From Thermodesulfobacteriota bacterium (GTDB taxonomy: Bacteria; Desulfobacterota; Thermodesulfobacteria; Thermodesulfobacteriales; Thermodesulfobacteriaceae), in assembly GCA_013153525.1 (NCBI GenBank), contig JAADEG010000048.1, positions 1 through 64,000 of the forward strand: a stretch of 64,000 bases of DNA. The letters are read 5' to 3'. Position 1 is the first letter of the stretch. The number at the start of each line of letters is the position of its first letter. The translations under genes were made by a program, and so were the position numbers. This document shows positions 29,540 to 38,805 of the stretch, piece by piece. The notes beneath the pieces were generated by a model. It was not told the DNA's origin, searched no databases, and saw only the letters and a list, made by a program, of their open reading frames with translations.

Positions 29540-30016
29540 TTACTTTTGATTACACAAAAGAGTTAGGTCTAAAATTCCATAAGTTTTTCTTCTTTTTCTA
29601 TAAAATGTAAGATTGCTGTTTTTTATAGTAACTATGTTTTCAAGTCCAAACAAAAACTTATCCACGGATTGTTGTACTTTTACGAAACTACCAGGAATTT
29701 TTATTTTAATAATCACTAAGTAAGTACTGTTCGTTGCGTTTACCGTAAGTTCTTGAAGTTTAAACTTGGTATTCCAATGATTTCCCAACCAACTAAAAAA
29801 TTCACCTATACAACTTTTAACCCTAACCTGTGGAAAAGAAGCATTACTGATTAAGTATTCAAAGCCCTCAATAGTTGTTTGATTAGCTGGAGGGGAGAGT
29901 AGTTTTTCTTCTATTAACTTGTTTTTTTGATAAAAGTAAAAACTGATTCCAAGGTTTATACCTAAGAATGTTATTAATCCAAGGATTACGAAAAACTTTT
30001 TTAAAGAAAAGCGCAT
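29540..30016 (-). CDS. Hypothetical single-pass membrane protein
   Basis: N-terminal TM helix; bounded by terminator and divergent promoter; family not recognised. Confidence 0.65.
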   Translation of the reverse strand: MRFSLKKFFVILGLITFLGINLGISFYFYQKNKLIEEKLLSPPANQTTIEGFEYLISNASFPQVRVKSCIGEFFSWLGNHWNTKFKLQELTVNATNSTYLVIIKIKIPGSFVKVQQSVDKFLFGLENIVTIKNSNLTFYRKRRKTYGILDLTLLCNQK

Positions 30017-30098
30017 GTTTAAAGTTTAACAGAAAGTAATTAAAATTGCCATACTAAAAATTGAAAAATAAAACTTCAATTGTAAAGTATTGACTTTT

Positions 30099-30124
30099 TC
30101 GCTATATCCGTTTAAATATAACGA
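30099..30124. promoter_or_regulatory. ModE-like operator overlapping the wtpA promoter
   Basis: TCGCTATAT-N8-ATATAACGA inverted repeat; TTGACT at 30090 and TAAATA at 30113 (17-nt spacer). Confidence 0.7.
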
Positions 30125-30156
30125 TGTTTAAAAAGTTTATTTTAGGAGGGAGTAAA

Positions 30157-31119
30157 ATGAAGAAGATTTTAATAATTTTTTTAATTTTGGTTTTTACGAG
30201 TATAAGTGCTTGGGCTAAAAAAGTAACCATTATCGTATTTCACGCAGGTAGTTTGTCTGTGCCTTTTTCAAAAGTAGAAAAGGTTTTTAAAGAAAAGTAT
30301 CCATACATAGAAGTTAGAAGAGAAAGCAGTGGAAGTGTTCAGGCAATTAGGAAAGTTACAGACTTACACAAACCCTGTGATGTGATAGCAGTAGCAGACT
30401 ACACTCTTATTCCAAAAATGCTCTTCCCAAAGTACGCAAATTATGTAAAACTTTTTGCAAGAAACGAATTAGTGTTGTGTTTTACCAATACTTCAAAGTA
30501 CGCTAATGTTATCAACTCTCAAAACTGGTATAAAATTCTCGCACGACCAGATGTGAAGTGGGGATTTTCCAATCCAAACGACGATCCTTGTGGTTACAGA
30601 ACAGTGCTTGCAATAGGACTTGCCTCAATATACTACAAAAATTACGACATCTTAAAAACCTTGATTCAAAAAAATACTAACATAACCTGGCAGTTTAGTA
30701 ATAAAGGGATAGTTTTTAGAGTTCCTAAGGAAGTTAGGTTTAATCCAGAGCGTCTTGCTATAAGACCAAAGTCCGTAGCACTTCTTGGACTTCTTGAAAG
30801 TGGTGCAATTGACTATGCCTTTGAATACAAAAGCGTTGCCCTTCAGCACCATCTAAGATTTATAAAACTTCCAGATGCTATTAATTTGAGTTCTCTTAAG
30901 TGGAAGAATTTTTACAAAAAAGCTGAGGTGATTCTCGGAAATGGTAAACACATTTACGCCAAACCTATAGTCTATGGAATAGCCGTTTTAAAAAGTGCTC
31001 CCCATCCAAAAGAAGCAAAACTCTGGGAAGAATTCGTGACCTCAAAAACAGGTGCAGAAATTTTTAAAGCCTGCCATCAAACCCCTATTTATCCAGCTGA
31101 GGTGATTTATTCCAAATGA
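30157..31119 (+). CDS. wtpA: Tungstate/molybdate ABC transporter substrate-binding protein (start revised from 30124)
   Basis: Signal peptide MKKILIIFLILVFTSISAWA; IVFHAGSLSVPF...DVIAVADYTLIPKML; SD AGGAGGG at 30145. Confidence 0.88.
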   Translation: MKKILIIFLILVFTSISAWAKKVTIIVFHAGSLSVPFSKVEKVFKEKYPYIEVRRESSGSVQAIRKVTDLHKPCDVIAVADYTLIPKMLFPKYANYVKLFARNELVLCFTNTSKYANVINSQNWYKILARPDVKWGFSNPNDDPCGYRTVLAIGLASIYYKNYDILKTLIQKNTNITWQFSNKGIVFRVPKEVRFNPERLAIRPKSVALLGLLESGAIDYAFEYKSVALQHHLRFIKLPDAINLSSLKWKNFYKKAEVILGNGKHIYAKPIVYGIAVLKSAPHPKEAKLWEEFVTSKTGAEIFKACHQTPIYPAEVIYSK

Positions 31120-31907
31120 AAAGCTCAGTTATTTTAAGAGGAATTTTTGCAATCTTAGGACTTTTAGGAATTTTATTCATTCTTTTACCTATACTACACA
31201 TATTTTTTAGCTCATCTTTAAAGGCTATAAAAGAAACTTTAAAAGAAAAAGAGCTTTGGAAGGCTATTTGGGTGTCAATCTCAGCTGCTGGTATTTCAGT
31301 AATAATTGCTTTTATTCTTGGCATCCCTGTTGGATACGCAATTGCAAGAATTAACTTTCCAGGAAAAAGATTTTTAGAAAGTTTAACCAACTTACCAATT
31401 GCCATACCTCATGTAGCAGTTGGAATAGCCTTACTCTCACTTTTAAACGAAAAAACATTACTTGGTAAGTTTTTTAAAACTTTTCACATAAGCTTTGTGG
31501 ATACCTTTTACGGTGTGGTAGTTGCAATGCTTTTCGTCAGTTTTTCTTTCGTAATTTCTGCAAGTATTACTGGTTTCTCTGCAGTAAGTAAAGAGCTTGA
31601 AATGGTTTCAAGAAGTCTCGGAGCAGGACCTACTTATACCTTTTTAAGGATAACCTTTCCCCTTGCTTTTCCTTCAATTTTAAGAGGAGGGATTCTTGCT
31701 TTTGCCAGAGCAATAAGCGAAGTAGGAGCTTTGTTAATACTTGCTTATTATCCCAAAACAGCTTCTATTTTTATGTACGAAAGATTTGAGGAATTTGGAC
31801 TTGATTCAGCTACTCCAGTTACTATAGTGGTAATAGTGTGTTGTTTGATAATCTTTTTTAGTATGCTTTACTTGAGTAGAAAGTTTTTTAAAGGACTGGA
31901 TGCTTAA
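31116..31907 (+). CDS. wtpB: Tungstate ABC transporter permease
   Basis: Binding-protein-dependent permease motif SRSLGAGPTYTFLRITFPLAFPSILRG. Confidence 0.88.
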   Translation: MKSSVILRGIFAILGLLGILFILLPILHIFFSSSLKAIKETLKEKELWKAIWVSISAAGISVIIAFILGIPVGYAIARINFPGKRFLESLTNLPIAIPHVAVGIALLSLLNEKTLLGKFFKTFHISFVDTFYGVVVAMLFVSFSFVISASITGFSAVSKELEMVSRSLGAGPTYTFLRITFPLAFPSILRGGILAFARAISEVGALLILAYYPKTASIFMYERFEEFGLDSATPVTIVVIVCCLIIFFSMLYLSRKFFKGLDA

Positions 31908-32628
31908 GGTAGAAGTAAGAAAAAAACTGGGAAGCTTTTTACTTGATGTTGAGTTTGAGGTGAATATTGGAGAGTATGTAGTAATTCTCGGCGAAAGTGG
32001 AGCAGGAAAGAGTTTAACTCTTAAGATTATAGGAGGTTTTGAACAGCCTGACCAAGGAAAAGTTTGTTTTAAGAACGAAGACATCACTCACCTACCTCCA
32101 GAAAAAAGAAAAGTGGTTTACTTACCTCAAAATCTTGGTTTGTTTCCACACCTTAGTGTAAAGGAAAACCTTTTGTACTCCTTTAAGTGTAAGAGAAAGA
32201 GGATTAATGATTTACTTTTTAATAGAATAGTAAAAGAGTTTAAGCTTGAGGAGTTTTTAGAGAGGCGTCCTTATCAACTTAGTGGAGGGGAAGCTCAAAG
32301 AGTTGCTCTTGCCAGAGCCATACTTGCAACTCCTGAAGTTTTGCTTCTTGACGAACCCCTGTCAAGCCTTGACTTTCACTTAAAAATGAAGTTGATAAGT
32401 CTTTTAAAAACAGTTAAAGAAGAATTTAACCTTACGATCGTTCATGTGACTCACGATCCATTAGAAGCTATATTTTTAGCAAAAAAGATTTTCATTATGG
32501 AAAACGGAAAAATTATTTTCGCAGGAATGTTAAAAGAGCTTTTAAGTAAGGATGTAGCTTCTATTTCTTCAGAAACTTTTAAAGAGTTTAAAAAACTTGT
32601 GGAGAAGTTTAATAGTTTAGTTTTTTAA
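31900..32628 (+). CDS. wtpC: Tungstate ABC transporter ATP-binding protein
   Basis: GESGAGKS, LSGGEAQRVALARA, LLLDEPLSSLD. Confidence 0.9.
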   Translation: MLKVEVRKKLGSFLLDVEFEVNIGEYVVILGESGAGKSLTLKIIGGFEQPDQGKVCFKNEDITHLPPEKRKVVYLPQNLGLFPHLSVKENLLYSFKCKRKRINDLLFNRIVKEFKLEEFLERRPYQLSGGEAQRVALARAILATPEVLLLDEPLSSLDFHLKMKLISLLKTVKEEFNLTIVHVTHDPLEAIFLAKKIFIMENGKIIFAGMLKELLSKDVASISSETFKEFKKLVEKFNSLVF

Positions 32629-33416
32629 AGAGGTTTGTTGTAAGAGGACACTCTTTTTAAAAATTCGTCTGCAAGTTTAACAAAGGCAAGGCTTGCTTTG
32701 TTGTTTTTGTCGTAGTCAAGAAGAGGCTTGCCAAATCCTGGTGCTTCACTTACTCTCACGCTTCTCGGAATCAGGGTTTCAAATATTATCCACTTAAAGT
32801 GTTTTTTTGCCTCTTCAGCCACTTCGTGAGAAAGTCTATTCCTTTTGTCGTACATAGTTAAAACCAGCCCAAATAATACCAAGTCAGGATTTAGACTTTT
32901 TTTAATTCCTCTAATGGTTTTAACCAGTAAAGAAAGCCCTTCAAGAGCGTAATATTCACACTGAAGAGGAATAATAACTCCTTCACACGCAGTAAGAATG
33001 TTTACCGTGATTAAACTTAAAGAGGGAGGAGAATCTATAAAAATGAAGTCAAAAAACTTCTTTAATGCTATTCCTTGGAAGGTGCTTTTTTCTATTAAGC
33101 TTTTTAATACGAATTCTCTTTTCGGGTATTCTACGAGTTCAACTTCTAAACCTACGAGGTCTATTGACGAGGGTAGAAGATACAGGTTTGGATAGGGATT
33201 TTTTATAAACCTTTCACAATTTCCTTCAACGATGGCTTGATAAATGCTTTCTTTTTTACTTACCCTTACTCCAAGTCCACTTCCAGCGTTTGCCTGAGGA
33301 TCAAAGTCAATTAAGAGAACTTTGTAATCCTTAAGACTTAAAGCTCTTGCGAGGTTTACTGCAATAGTCGTTTTACCAACCCCGCCTTTTTGATTGATAA
33401 AAGCAAATGTTTTCAT
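32625..33416 (-). CDS. parA: ParA family ATPase
   Basis: FINQKGGVGKTTIAVNLA, IDFDPQANAGSGLG, FIFIDSPPSLSL. Confidence 0.92.
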   Translation of the reverse strand: MKTFAFINQKGGVGKTTIAVNLARALSLKDYKVLLIDFDPQANAGSGLGVRVSKKESIYQAIVEGNCERFIKNPYPNLYLLPSSIDLVGLEVELVEYPKREFVLKSLIEKSTFQGIALKKFFDFIFIDSPPSLSLITVNILTACEGVIIPLQCEYYALEGLSLLVKTIRGIKKSLNPDLVLFGLVLTMYDKRNRLSHEVAEEAKKHFKWIIFETLIPRSVRVSEAPGFGKPLLDYDKNNKASLAFVKLADEFLKRVSSYNKPL

Positions 33417-33425
33417 TTAATGAAC

Positions 33426-34301
33426 TTAGGTTTTGATTTGAAAGTAAAAGTTGTTTATAAGAACGACGATAAAAAAGGCAATACTTATAAAACCGTTCGT
33501 CGTAAAAAATGCTTTGTTTATTTTAGAAAGGTCGTTTTCCTTTATGAGAGAGTGCTCATAGACGAGGAAAGCACTTATTAGAAATAAACCTGTATAGTAA
33601 ATAAAGGTGGTCTTAGGATAGAGAATTCCAGTTAAGATTAAGGAGAAAAAAGTAATGAGGTGAAGTCCTTTAGCTATTCTCAAGGCATTTTTTATACCGA
33701 ATCTTACGGGAATAGATTTAAGACCTATTTTTTTGTCAAATTCGTAGTCTTGAAGACTGTAGAGTATGTCAAATCCAGACACCCACGACGCCATTGCAAG
33801 ACCAAGAATGCAGGCAATCAAGCTTATTTGTTCGTTAAGTGCTACATCTATTGCAATAGGAATTAGAAAATAGACGAGTCCTAATACTAAGTGAGGAAAG
33901 TATGTTATTCTTTTAGAAAAAGGATAAAACCAGAGCAAAAATATAACTACCGGGCTTAACATAAAAGCCAACTTGTTAATTTTGTAACAAATAAACACGA
34001 AAGCACCTGCACTCAAAAGAGCGATTAGTTTCACTTCCCAGTCTTTTACGAGACCTTTTGCAAGGGGCCAGTTTTTTGTACGGGGATTTTTTGCATCAAA
34101 AGGCTTGTCAACCAGACGATTTAATGCCATTCCAAGTGTTCTTGCAGCAACGAGTGCAAAAATAATGTAAATAACTTCTGTAATCGTAGGAGGCTTTTTG
34201 TAAAGAATTAAAAGAGACGCTAAGCCAAAAGGCAAAGCAAATATAGTGTGTTCAAGCTTTAACAGTTCAGAATAAAGCTTAAGTCTGTAAGAAAGCTTCA
34301 T
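33426..34301 (-). CDS. ubiA: UbiA family prenyltransferase (4-HB/MqnP-like)
   Basis: ALNRLVDKPFDAKNPRTKNWPLAKG; polytopic membrane protein. Confidence 0.9.
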   Translation of the reverse strand: MKLSYRLKLYSELLKLEHTIFALPFGLASLLILYKKPPTITEVIYIIFALVAARTLGMALNRLVDKPFDAKNPRTKNWPLAKGLVKDWEVKLIALLSAGAFVFICYKINKLAFMLSPVVIFLLWFYPFSKRITYFPHLVLGLVYFLIPIAIDVALNEQISLIACILGLAMASWVSGFDILYSLQDYEFDKKIGLKSIPVRFGIKNALRIAKGLHLITFFSLILTGILYPKTTFIYYTGLFLISAFLVYEHSLIKENDLSKINKAFFTTNGFISIAFFIVVLINNFYFQIKT

Positions 34302-34477
34302 GATTTTTATATTACCATAAACGAAAAGTTGTACAAGTTAACACGGGAAAACTTGAAAATATCAGGTTAATTTTTTAAAAAATTGTTTGGGGAACCCGTT
34401 GAATTTTAAAATGTAATGCTTAATTTTTATTTTTAAAAAGGTTCTTTTTAATCAGGGGGACGGGATTCCGTCTGTCT

Positions 34478-35692
34478 ATGGCACTAAAGGAGTTTTACGA
34501 GACGATAGGAATAGACAGACTTTTCGTCCAGTTTCAGCCAATTTTTTGTATAGGATCAAGAAAAATCATAGGGATAGAGGCACTTTTAAGAGGAGAAAAT
34601 AGTAAAGGTTTGGTATCTCCTAAGGAACTTTTTGAGAGAGCAGAGTGTAAAAATGTTAAGGTTGAGCTTGACAGAGTTGCAAGAAAGCTTGCTTTTGAAG
34701 AGTTTAAGAAGCACTTTTTAAGTGACACAGAATTTCTTTTATTTTTTAACTTTGACGCATCAATTCTTGACACCGGTCAGAGAAGAGCTTGGTACATCCA
34801 CAGATTAGTAAAAAAAGCCGGAATTCCTCCTAATCGTGTGGTAATTGAAGTCATAGAAACAAAAGTGAAAAACTTTCAAAAGTTAAAGAAGTTCGTAGAG
34901 GCATACAGAAACCTTGGGTTTTTGATAGCTCTTGACGATGTAGGAATTGAGTACTCAAACTTGAGCAGAATTCCAGAAATAAAACCAGATTTTATTAAAA
35001 TTGATAGGGCTTTAATAAAAGGGGTTGAAAAAAACGAGTACAAAAGAAAAGTTTTAAAGTCTCTTGCAGGGCTCGCAAAGGATGTAGGTAGTTTTACTAT
35101 AGCTGAGGGAGTAGAAAGAGATTCAGAAATTTTAGCTACTCTTGAAATGGGAGTAAACTTTCACCAAGGTTATCGTTTGGGCTCACCTGTTTCTGCAAAA
35201 GAGTTTTTTACTACGGAATTCGTTAAAGAATTAACCTCTTTAAGAAATCGCTTTGTTTTTTACTTTAAAAGCATTGCTGGTAAAAAAAAGCAGGTTTACG
35301 AAACTTACAAGAGTATAGTTTGTCAATTTACCAGAAAGTTTAAAAAAGTAAAACTAAGAACTACATTTGAGAAAAAACTTAAAAAGTTAATAGAAGGTGT
35401 GTCTTCAATTCAAAGTGCTTACATAGTTGACATGAGTGGTTGCTTAATTACTGACATAAACTTTAATTCAAAGTACCTTAATCCTGACAAAAAGTTCTTT
35501 TTTATTTACAGAAAAGGGGATAACTTGTGTTTTTACGATTACATTTACTACTTGTTGAGTGGGGAATTTGACAGATACATTACAGAGCCTTACATTCATC
35601 CGTTTACTAAAAATCGCGTGTGCACTGTCTCTCAAATTTTTAAAAATTATCTTGGATATAGGTTTATTTTGTGTATTGACTTTTTAATTTAA
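34478..35692 (+). CDS. EAL domain c-di-GMP phosphodiesterase with C-terminal Cache-like region
   Basis: GIEALLRGE, IEVIET, ALDDVG, DFIKID, AEGVE, FHQGYRLG; C-terminal EPYIHPFTKNRVCTVSQ. Confidence 0.85.
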   Translation: MALKEFYETIGIDRLFVQFQPIFCIGSRKIIGIEALLRGENSKGLVSPKELFERAECKNVKVELDRVARKLAFEEFKKHFLSDTEFLLFFNFDASILDTGQRRAWYIHRLVKKAGIPPNRVVIEVIETKVKNFQKLKKFVEAYRNLGFLIALDDVGIEYSNLSRIPEIKPDFIKIDRALIKGVEKNEYKRKVLKSLAGLAKDVGSFTIAEGVERDSEILATLEMGVNFHQGYRLGSPVSAKEFFTTEFVKELTSLRNRFVFYFKSIAGKKKQVYETYKSIVCQFTRKFKKVKLRTTFEKKLKKLIEGVSSIQSAYIVDMSGCLITDINFNSKYLNPDKKFFFIYRKGDNLCFYDYIYYLLSGEFDRYITEPYIHPFTKNRVCTVSQIFKNYLGYRFILCIDFLI

Positions 35693-35707
35693 AAAATTAA
35701 ATAATAT

Positions 35708-35727
35708 TTTAGGTACATTTAGGTACA
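35708..35727. repeat. Two tandem 10-bp repeats upstream of soluble MCP
   Basis: TTTAGGTACATTTAGGTACA. Confidence 0.85.
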
Positions 35728-35792
35728 CTTCATATCAAGGAGTTTTAACAAATGAGAAACAATAACAAATTTTAAAAAGGGGGGTGGGAGTT

Positions 35793-36677
35793 ATGTTTTT
35801 ATGGTTAAGAAGAGAAAAAGAAGAAAAGGTAAATATTGAAGAATTAAGAGCAAAAGAGCAGGCAATAGAAAAGTTTAAAAGAGGGATAGAAGAGGCTAAA
35901 GGAGTAATAGGTTCTTTAATAGAGGCAATAGAAAGACTTACAGAGGCGTTTAGGATAGGGGTTGAGGGAGCAGAAAAGGGATTAAGGCAGGCTGAAAAGG
36001 CAAGAAGTTTTGCTCAGGATCTTGAAGAAAAGATATCTTTTATGGCGTCTGCAATGGAGGAAATGAGTGCGACTATAAAGGACATTTCTCAAAATGCTCA
36101 GATGTGTAGTGAAAGGGCAAAGGAGTCTTACGAAGCTGCAGAAAGAACAGACGCAGTGGTTAAAGCTCTTGCAGAGGCTGCTCAAAACATTTCTAATATG
36201 AACGAGCTTATAGGGAAAATAGCAGAACAGACGAAACTTCTTGCTTTAAACGCAACCATTGAAGCAGCAAGAGCAGGTGATGCAGGAAAGGGATTTGCTG
36301 TTGTAGCAGGAGAAGTTAAAGAACTTGCCAAACAGTCTTCTGAACTCGTTGACAAAATAAGTAGTGCAGTTGAAGAGCTCGTAACGAAAGTAAACGAAGT
36401 TGCTCAAGCAAGTGAGCAGAATAAAGCAGCTGCAGAAGCAATTACTGAAATGATTCAAAATGTCGCAGCTGCAGTTGAAGAACAGAGCGTAGTGGTAAAC
36501 GAACTTACTCAGAACCTCGCTACCATTACGGAAAAGTCAAAAGAATTAACAGCAGAAACTCAAGAAATGGAAAGTATAAGTCAGAAAATTCTTGAAGAAG
36601 CTCAAAAGTTGAACACAGAAGAGCTTGAAAGACTCATAGAAAAACTTAAGGAAATTTTGGAAATAAAGGTAGAGTAA
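35793..36677 (+). CDS. Soluble methyl-accepting chemotaxis-like protein (start revised from GTG 35784)
   Basis: [39 protein letters not shown]; no TM helix; strong SD before ATG 35793. Confidence 0.9.
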   Translation: MFLWLRREKEEKVNIEELRAKEQAIEKFKRGIEEAKGVIGSLIEAIERLTEAFRIGVEGAEKGLRQAEKARSFAQDLEEKISFMASAMEEMSATIKDISQNAQMCSERAKESYEAAERTDAVVKALAEAAQNISNMNELIGKIAEQTKLLALNATIEAARAGDAGKGFAVVAGEVKELAKQSSELVDKISSAVEELVTKVNEVAQASEQNKAAAEAITEMIQNVAAAVEEQSVVVNELTQNLATITEKSKELTAETQEMESISQKILEEAQKLNTEELERLIEKLKEILEIKVE

Positions 36678-36729
36678 GTTTAAAAACCGTGCTATATTGA
36701 ATACAAAAGGGCGGTGAAGGAGCTTTAAA

Positions 36730-37785
36730 ATGTCTGCAGAATTTGCAGTTATAGTTGACGATGTGTTTTTAAAACACGATCCAGGAAGTTTTCATCCAGA
36801 GTCCCCTAAGAGACTTTTTGCTATATTAGACGCAATAAAACCACTTAAACTAAAAGACATAATAAAAGTTTTTCCACCAGATGTAGCTAAGAAAGAAGAA
36901 GTTTTGTGGAATCACACAGAAGAGCTTTTTAATTCTGTTGAAAGAAGTAAGGAAAGCTCTCCCCTTGTATTTGATCCAGATACAATTGCAAACGAATACA
37001 CTTTTGAAGCAGCCTTAAAAGCAGTAGGTGCTCAAAAAACAGGGCTGAAGCTTCTTTTTGAGGAAGGTTATAAAGGGGTCTTTTGCTTGGTTAGACCTCC
37101 AGGACACCACGCTGAAAAAGATAGAGCAATGGGTTTTTGCTTTTTTAACAATGTGGCACTCGCAGCTCACTACGCTAAAAAACTTTACGGTCTTAAAAGA
37201 ATATTAATAATAGACTGGGATGTTCACCACGGTAATGGAACTCAAAATGCGTTTTACTCAGATCCAGAAGTTCTTTACTTTTCAACTCATCAATACCCTT
37301 ATTATCCAGGAACAGGACATTATAGAGAAATTGGAACAGGAGAAGGAAGGGGCTACACCTTAAACATTCCTTTAAAGGCTTATTGTGGAGATGCTGAGTA
37401 TGTTTATGTTTTTGAAGAATTTTTAAAACCAGTGGTTTTACAGTACAAACCTGAATTGATAATAGTATCAGCAGGTTACGACTGTTGTAAAGACGACCCT
37501 CTTGCAGACATGGAAGTAACTCCTGACAACGGAATAGGAATGCTTACGAAAATCGTAAGAGGTCTTGCAGAAGAGTGTTGTAATGGAAGAGTACTTTTTA
37601 GTTTAGAAGGTGGATACAGTTTAACGAACTTAAAAGAAGCTGTAGTAAATACTATACTCGTATTTTTAGGAGACAAAAAACCTAATCCTCCTATTTTTCC
37701 TGAATCCAGAATAAAAAAACTTGAAAAAGAAGTACTTGAGCCTTTAAGGGATCTTCTCAGTTTTAAAGGGTATTGGATTTTTTAA
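36730..37785 (+). CDS. Histone deacetylase/acetoin utilisation family protein
   Basis: RPPGHHAEKDRAMGFCFFNNVA; IIDWDVHHGNGTQ. Confidence 0.93.
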   Translation: MSAEFAVIVDDVFLKHDPGSFHPESPKRLFAILDAIKPLKLKDIIKVFPPDVAKKEEVLWNHTEELFNSVERSKESSPLVFDPDTIANEYTFEAALKAVGAQKTGLKLLFEEGYKGVFCLVRPPGHHAEKDRAMGFCFFNNVALAAHYAKKLYGLKRILIIDWDVHHGNGTQNAFYSDPEVLYFSTHQYPYYPGTGHYREIGTGEGRGYTLNIPLKAYCGDAEYVYVFEEFLKPVVLQYKPELIIVSAGYDCCKDDPLADMEVTPDNGIGMLTKIVRGLAEECCNGRVLFSLEGGYSLTNLKEAVVNTILVFLGDKKPNPPIFPESRIKKLEKEVLEPLRDLLSFKGYWIF

Positions 37786-37787
37786 AA

Positions 37788-38774
37788 ATGGAATCACTCG
37801 TTAAAGTCTTTGGTTGTGGTGCCTTAAATAGAGATCTCATTTTTGAAGTAGAAGAATTAGAAGCACTTAAAAAAATAGACGATCGCGTTTTTCCTGGAGC
37901 GGAGGTAAAACTTGAGAGAAACGAGTTTTTAAAGCTGTTAAAAGAAGTAGAAAAAATTGGTAATTGCGTTTTTGAAGGAGGAGGAGGATCTGCAGCTAAT
38001 ACGATTTACGCACTTTCTAATTGGGGATTTAATACTGGTTTCGTAGGAATAGTTGGAGAAGACGAAGAAGGAAAAAAAATATACGACGAACTTGAAAAAG
38101 CAGGGGTTGACTTAAGCCTTGTTTTTAAAAAAGGAACTACGAGTATTGCTCTTATAGTACTTGATAAACGCAAGGATAGATTTATTGCAGTGTCTCCTGG
38201 TACAGGAGAGAATTACTTACCAGAGTTTATCTCCGAGGTTCTCAAAAGTTCTGAAGCTTTAAAATCTCAATTTCACTTTACCTCTTTTGCAAGTGAACAA
38301 GGTAAGAACTTTCAGCTTTCTCTTCTTGAAAATTTAAGGTCTAAAATATTTTTTGATCCTGGTGAAATTTATTGTAGAAGAGGCAGAAAGTTTCTCTTAC
38401 CGTGGTTAAAGAAGACGGATTATCTATTTATAACCAGACAGGAAGTTAAGTTCATAGGTGGTGTTTTGTACAGAGAATTTTTTAACTTAGGTATAAAAGC
38501 AGTATTTTTAAAAATGGGAAGCAGAGGAGCGGTAGTAATTACTCCTAAGGAAGAAATCTATCATCCAGGACTTAAAGTAGATAAAGTAATTGATAATACG
38601 GGAGCAGGTGATTACTTTAACGCAGGTGTTATAGCTGGAACCCTTTTAGGTTTAAAGCTTGAGTGTATTTTGAGGCTTGCCAATTATTGTGCAGGTCAAA
38701 GTCTTAGAGATTACGCAAGAAGAGGATGTATTAGTAAAGAGGAGTTTAAAAATCAATTAAATTTGTTAAAATAA
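37788..38774 (+). CDS. PfkB family carbohydrate/nucleoside kinase (start revised from 37773)
   Basis: VIDNTGAGDYFNAGVIAG; GGGGSAANTIYAL. Confidence 0.9.
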   Translation: MESLVKVFGCGALNRDLIFEVEELEALKKIDDRVFPGAEVKLERNEFLKLLKEVEKIGNCVFEGGGGSAANTIYALSNWGFNTGFVGIVGEDEEGKKIYDELEKAGVDLSLVFKKGTTSIALIVLDKRKDRFIAVSPGTGENYLPEFISEVLKSSEALKSQFHFTSFASEQGKNFQLSLLENLRSKIFFDPGEIYCRRGRKFLLPWLKKTDYLFITRQEVKFIGGVLYREFFNLGIKAVFLKMGSRGAVVITPKEEIYHPGLKVDKVIDNTGAGDYFNAGVIAGTLLGLKLECILRLANYCAGQSLRDYARRGCISKEEFKNQLNLLK

Positions 38775-38805
38775 GTAATCTGGAAAATGTAGATGGAAGT
38801 GTAGG

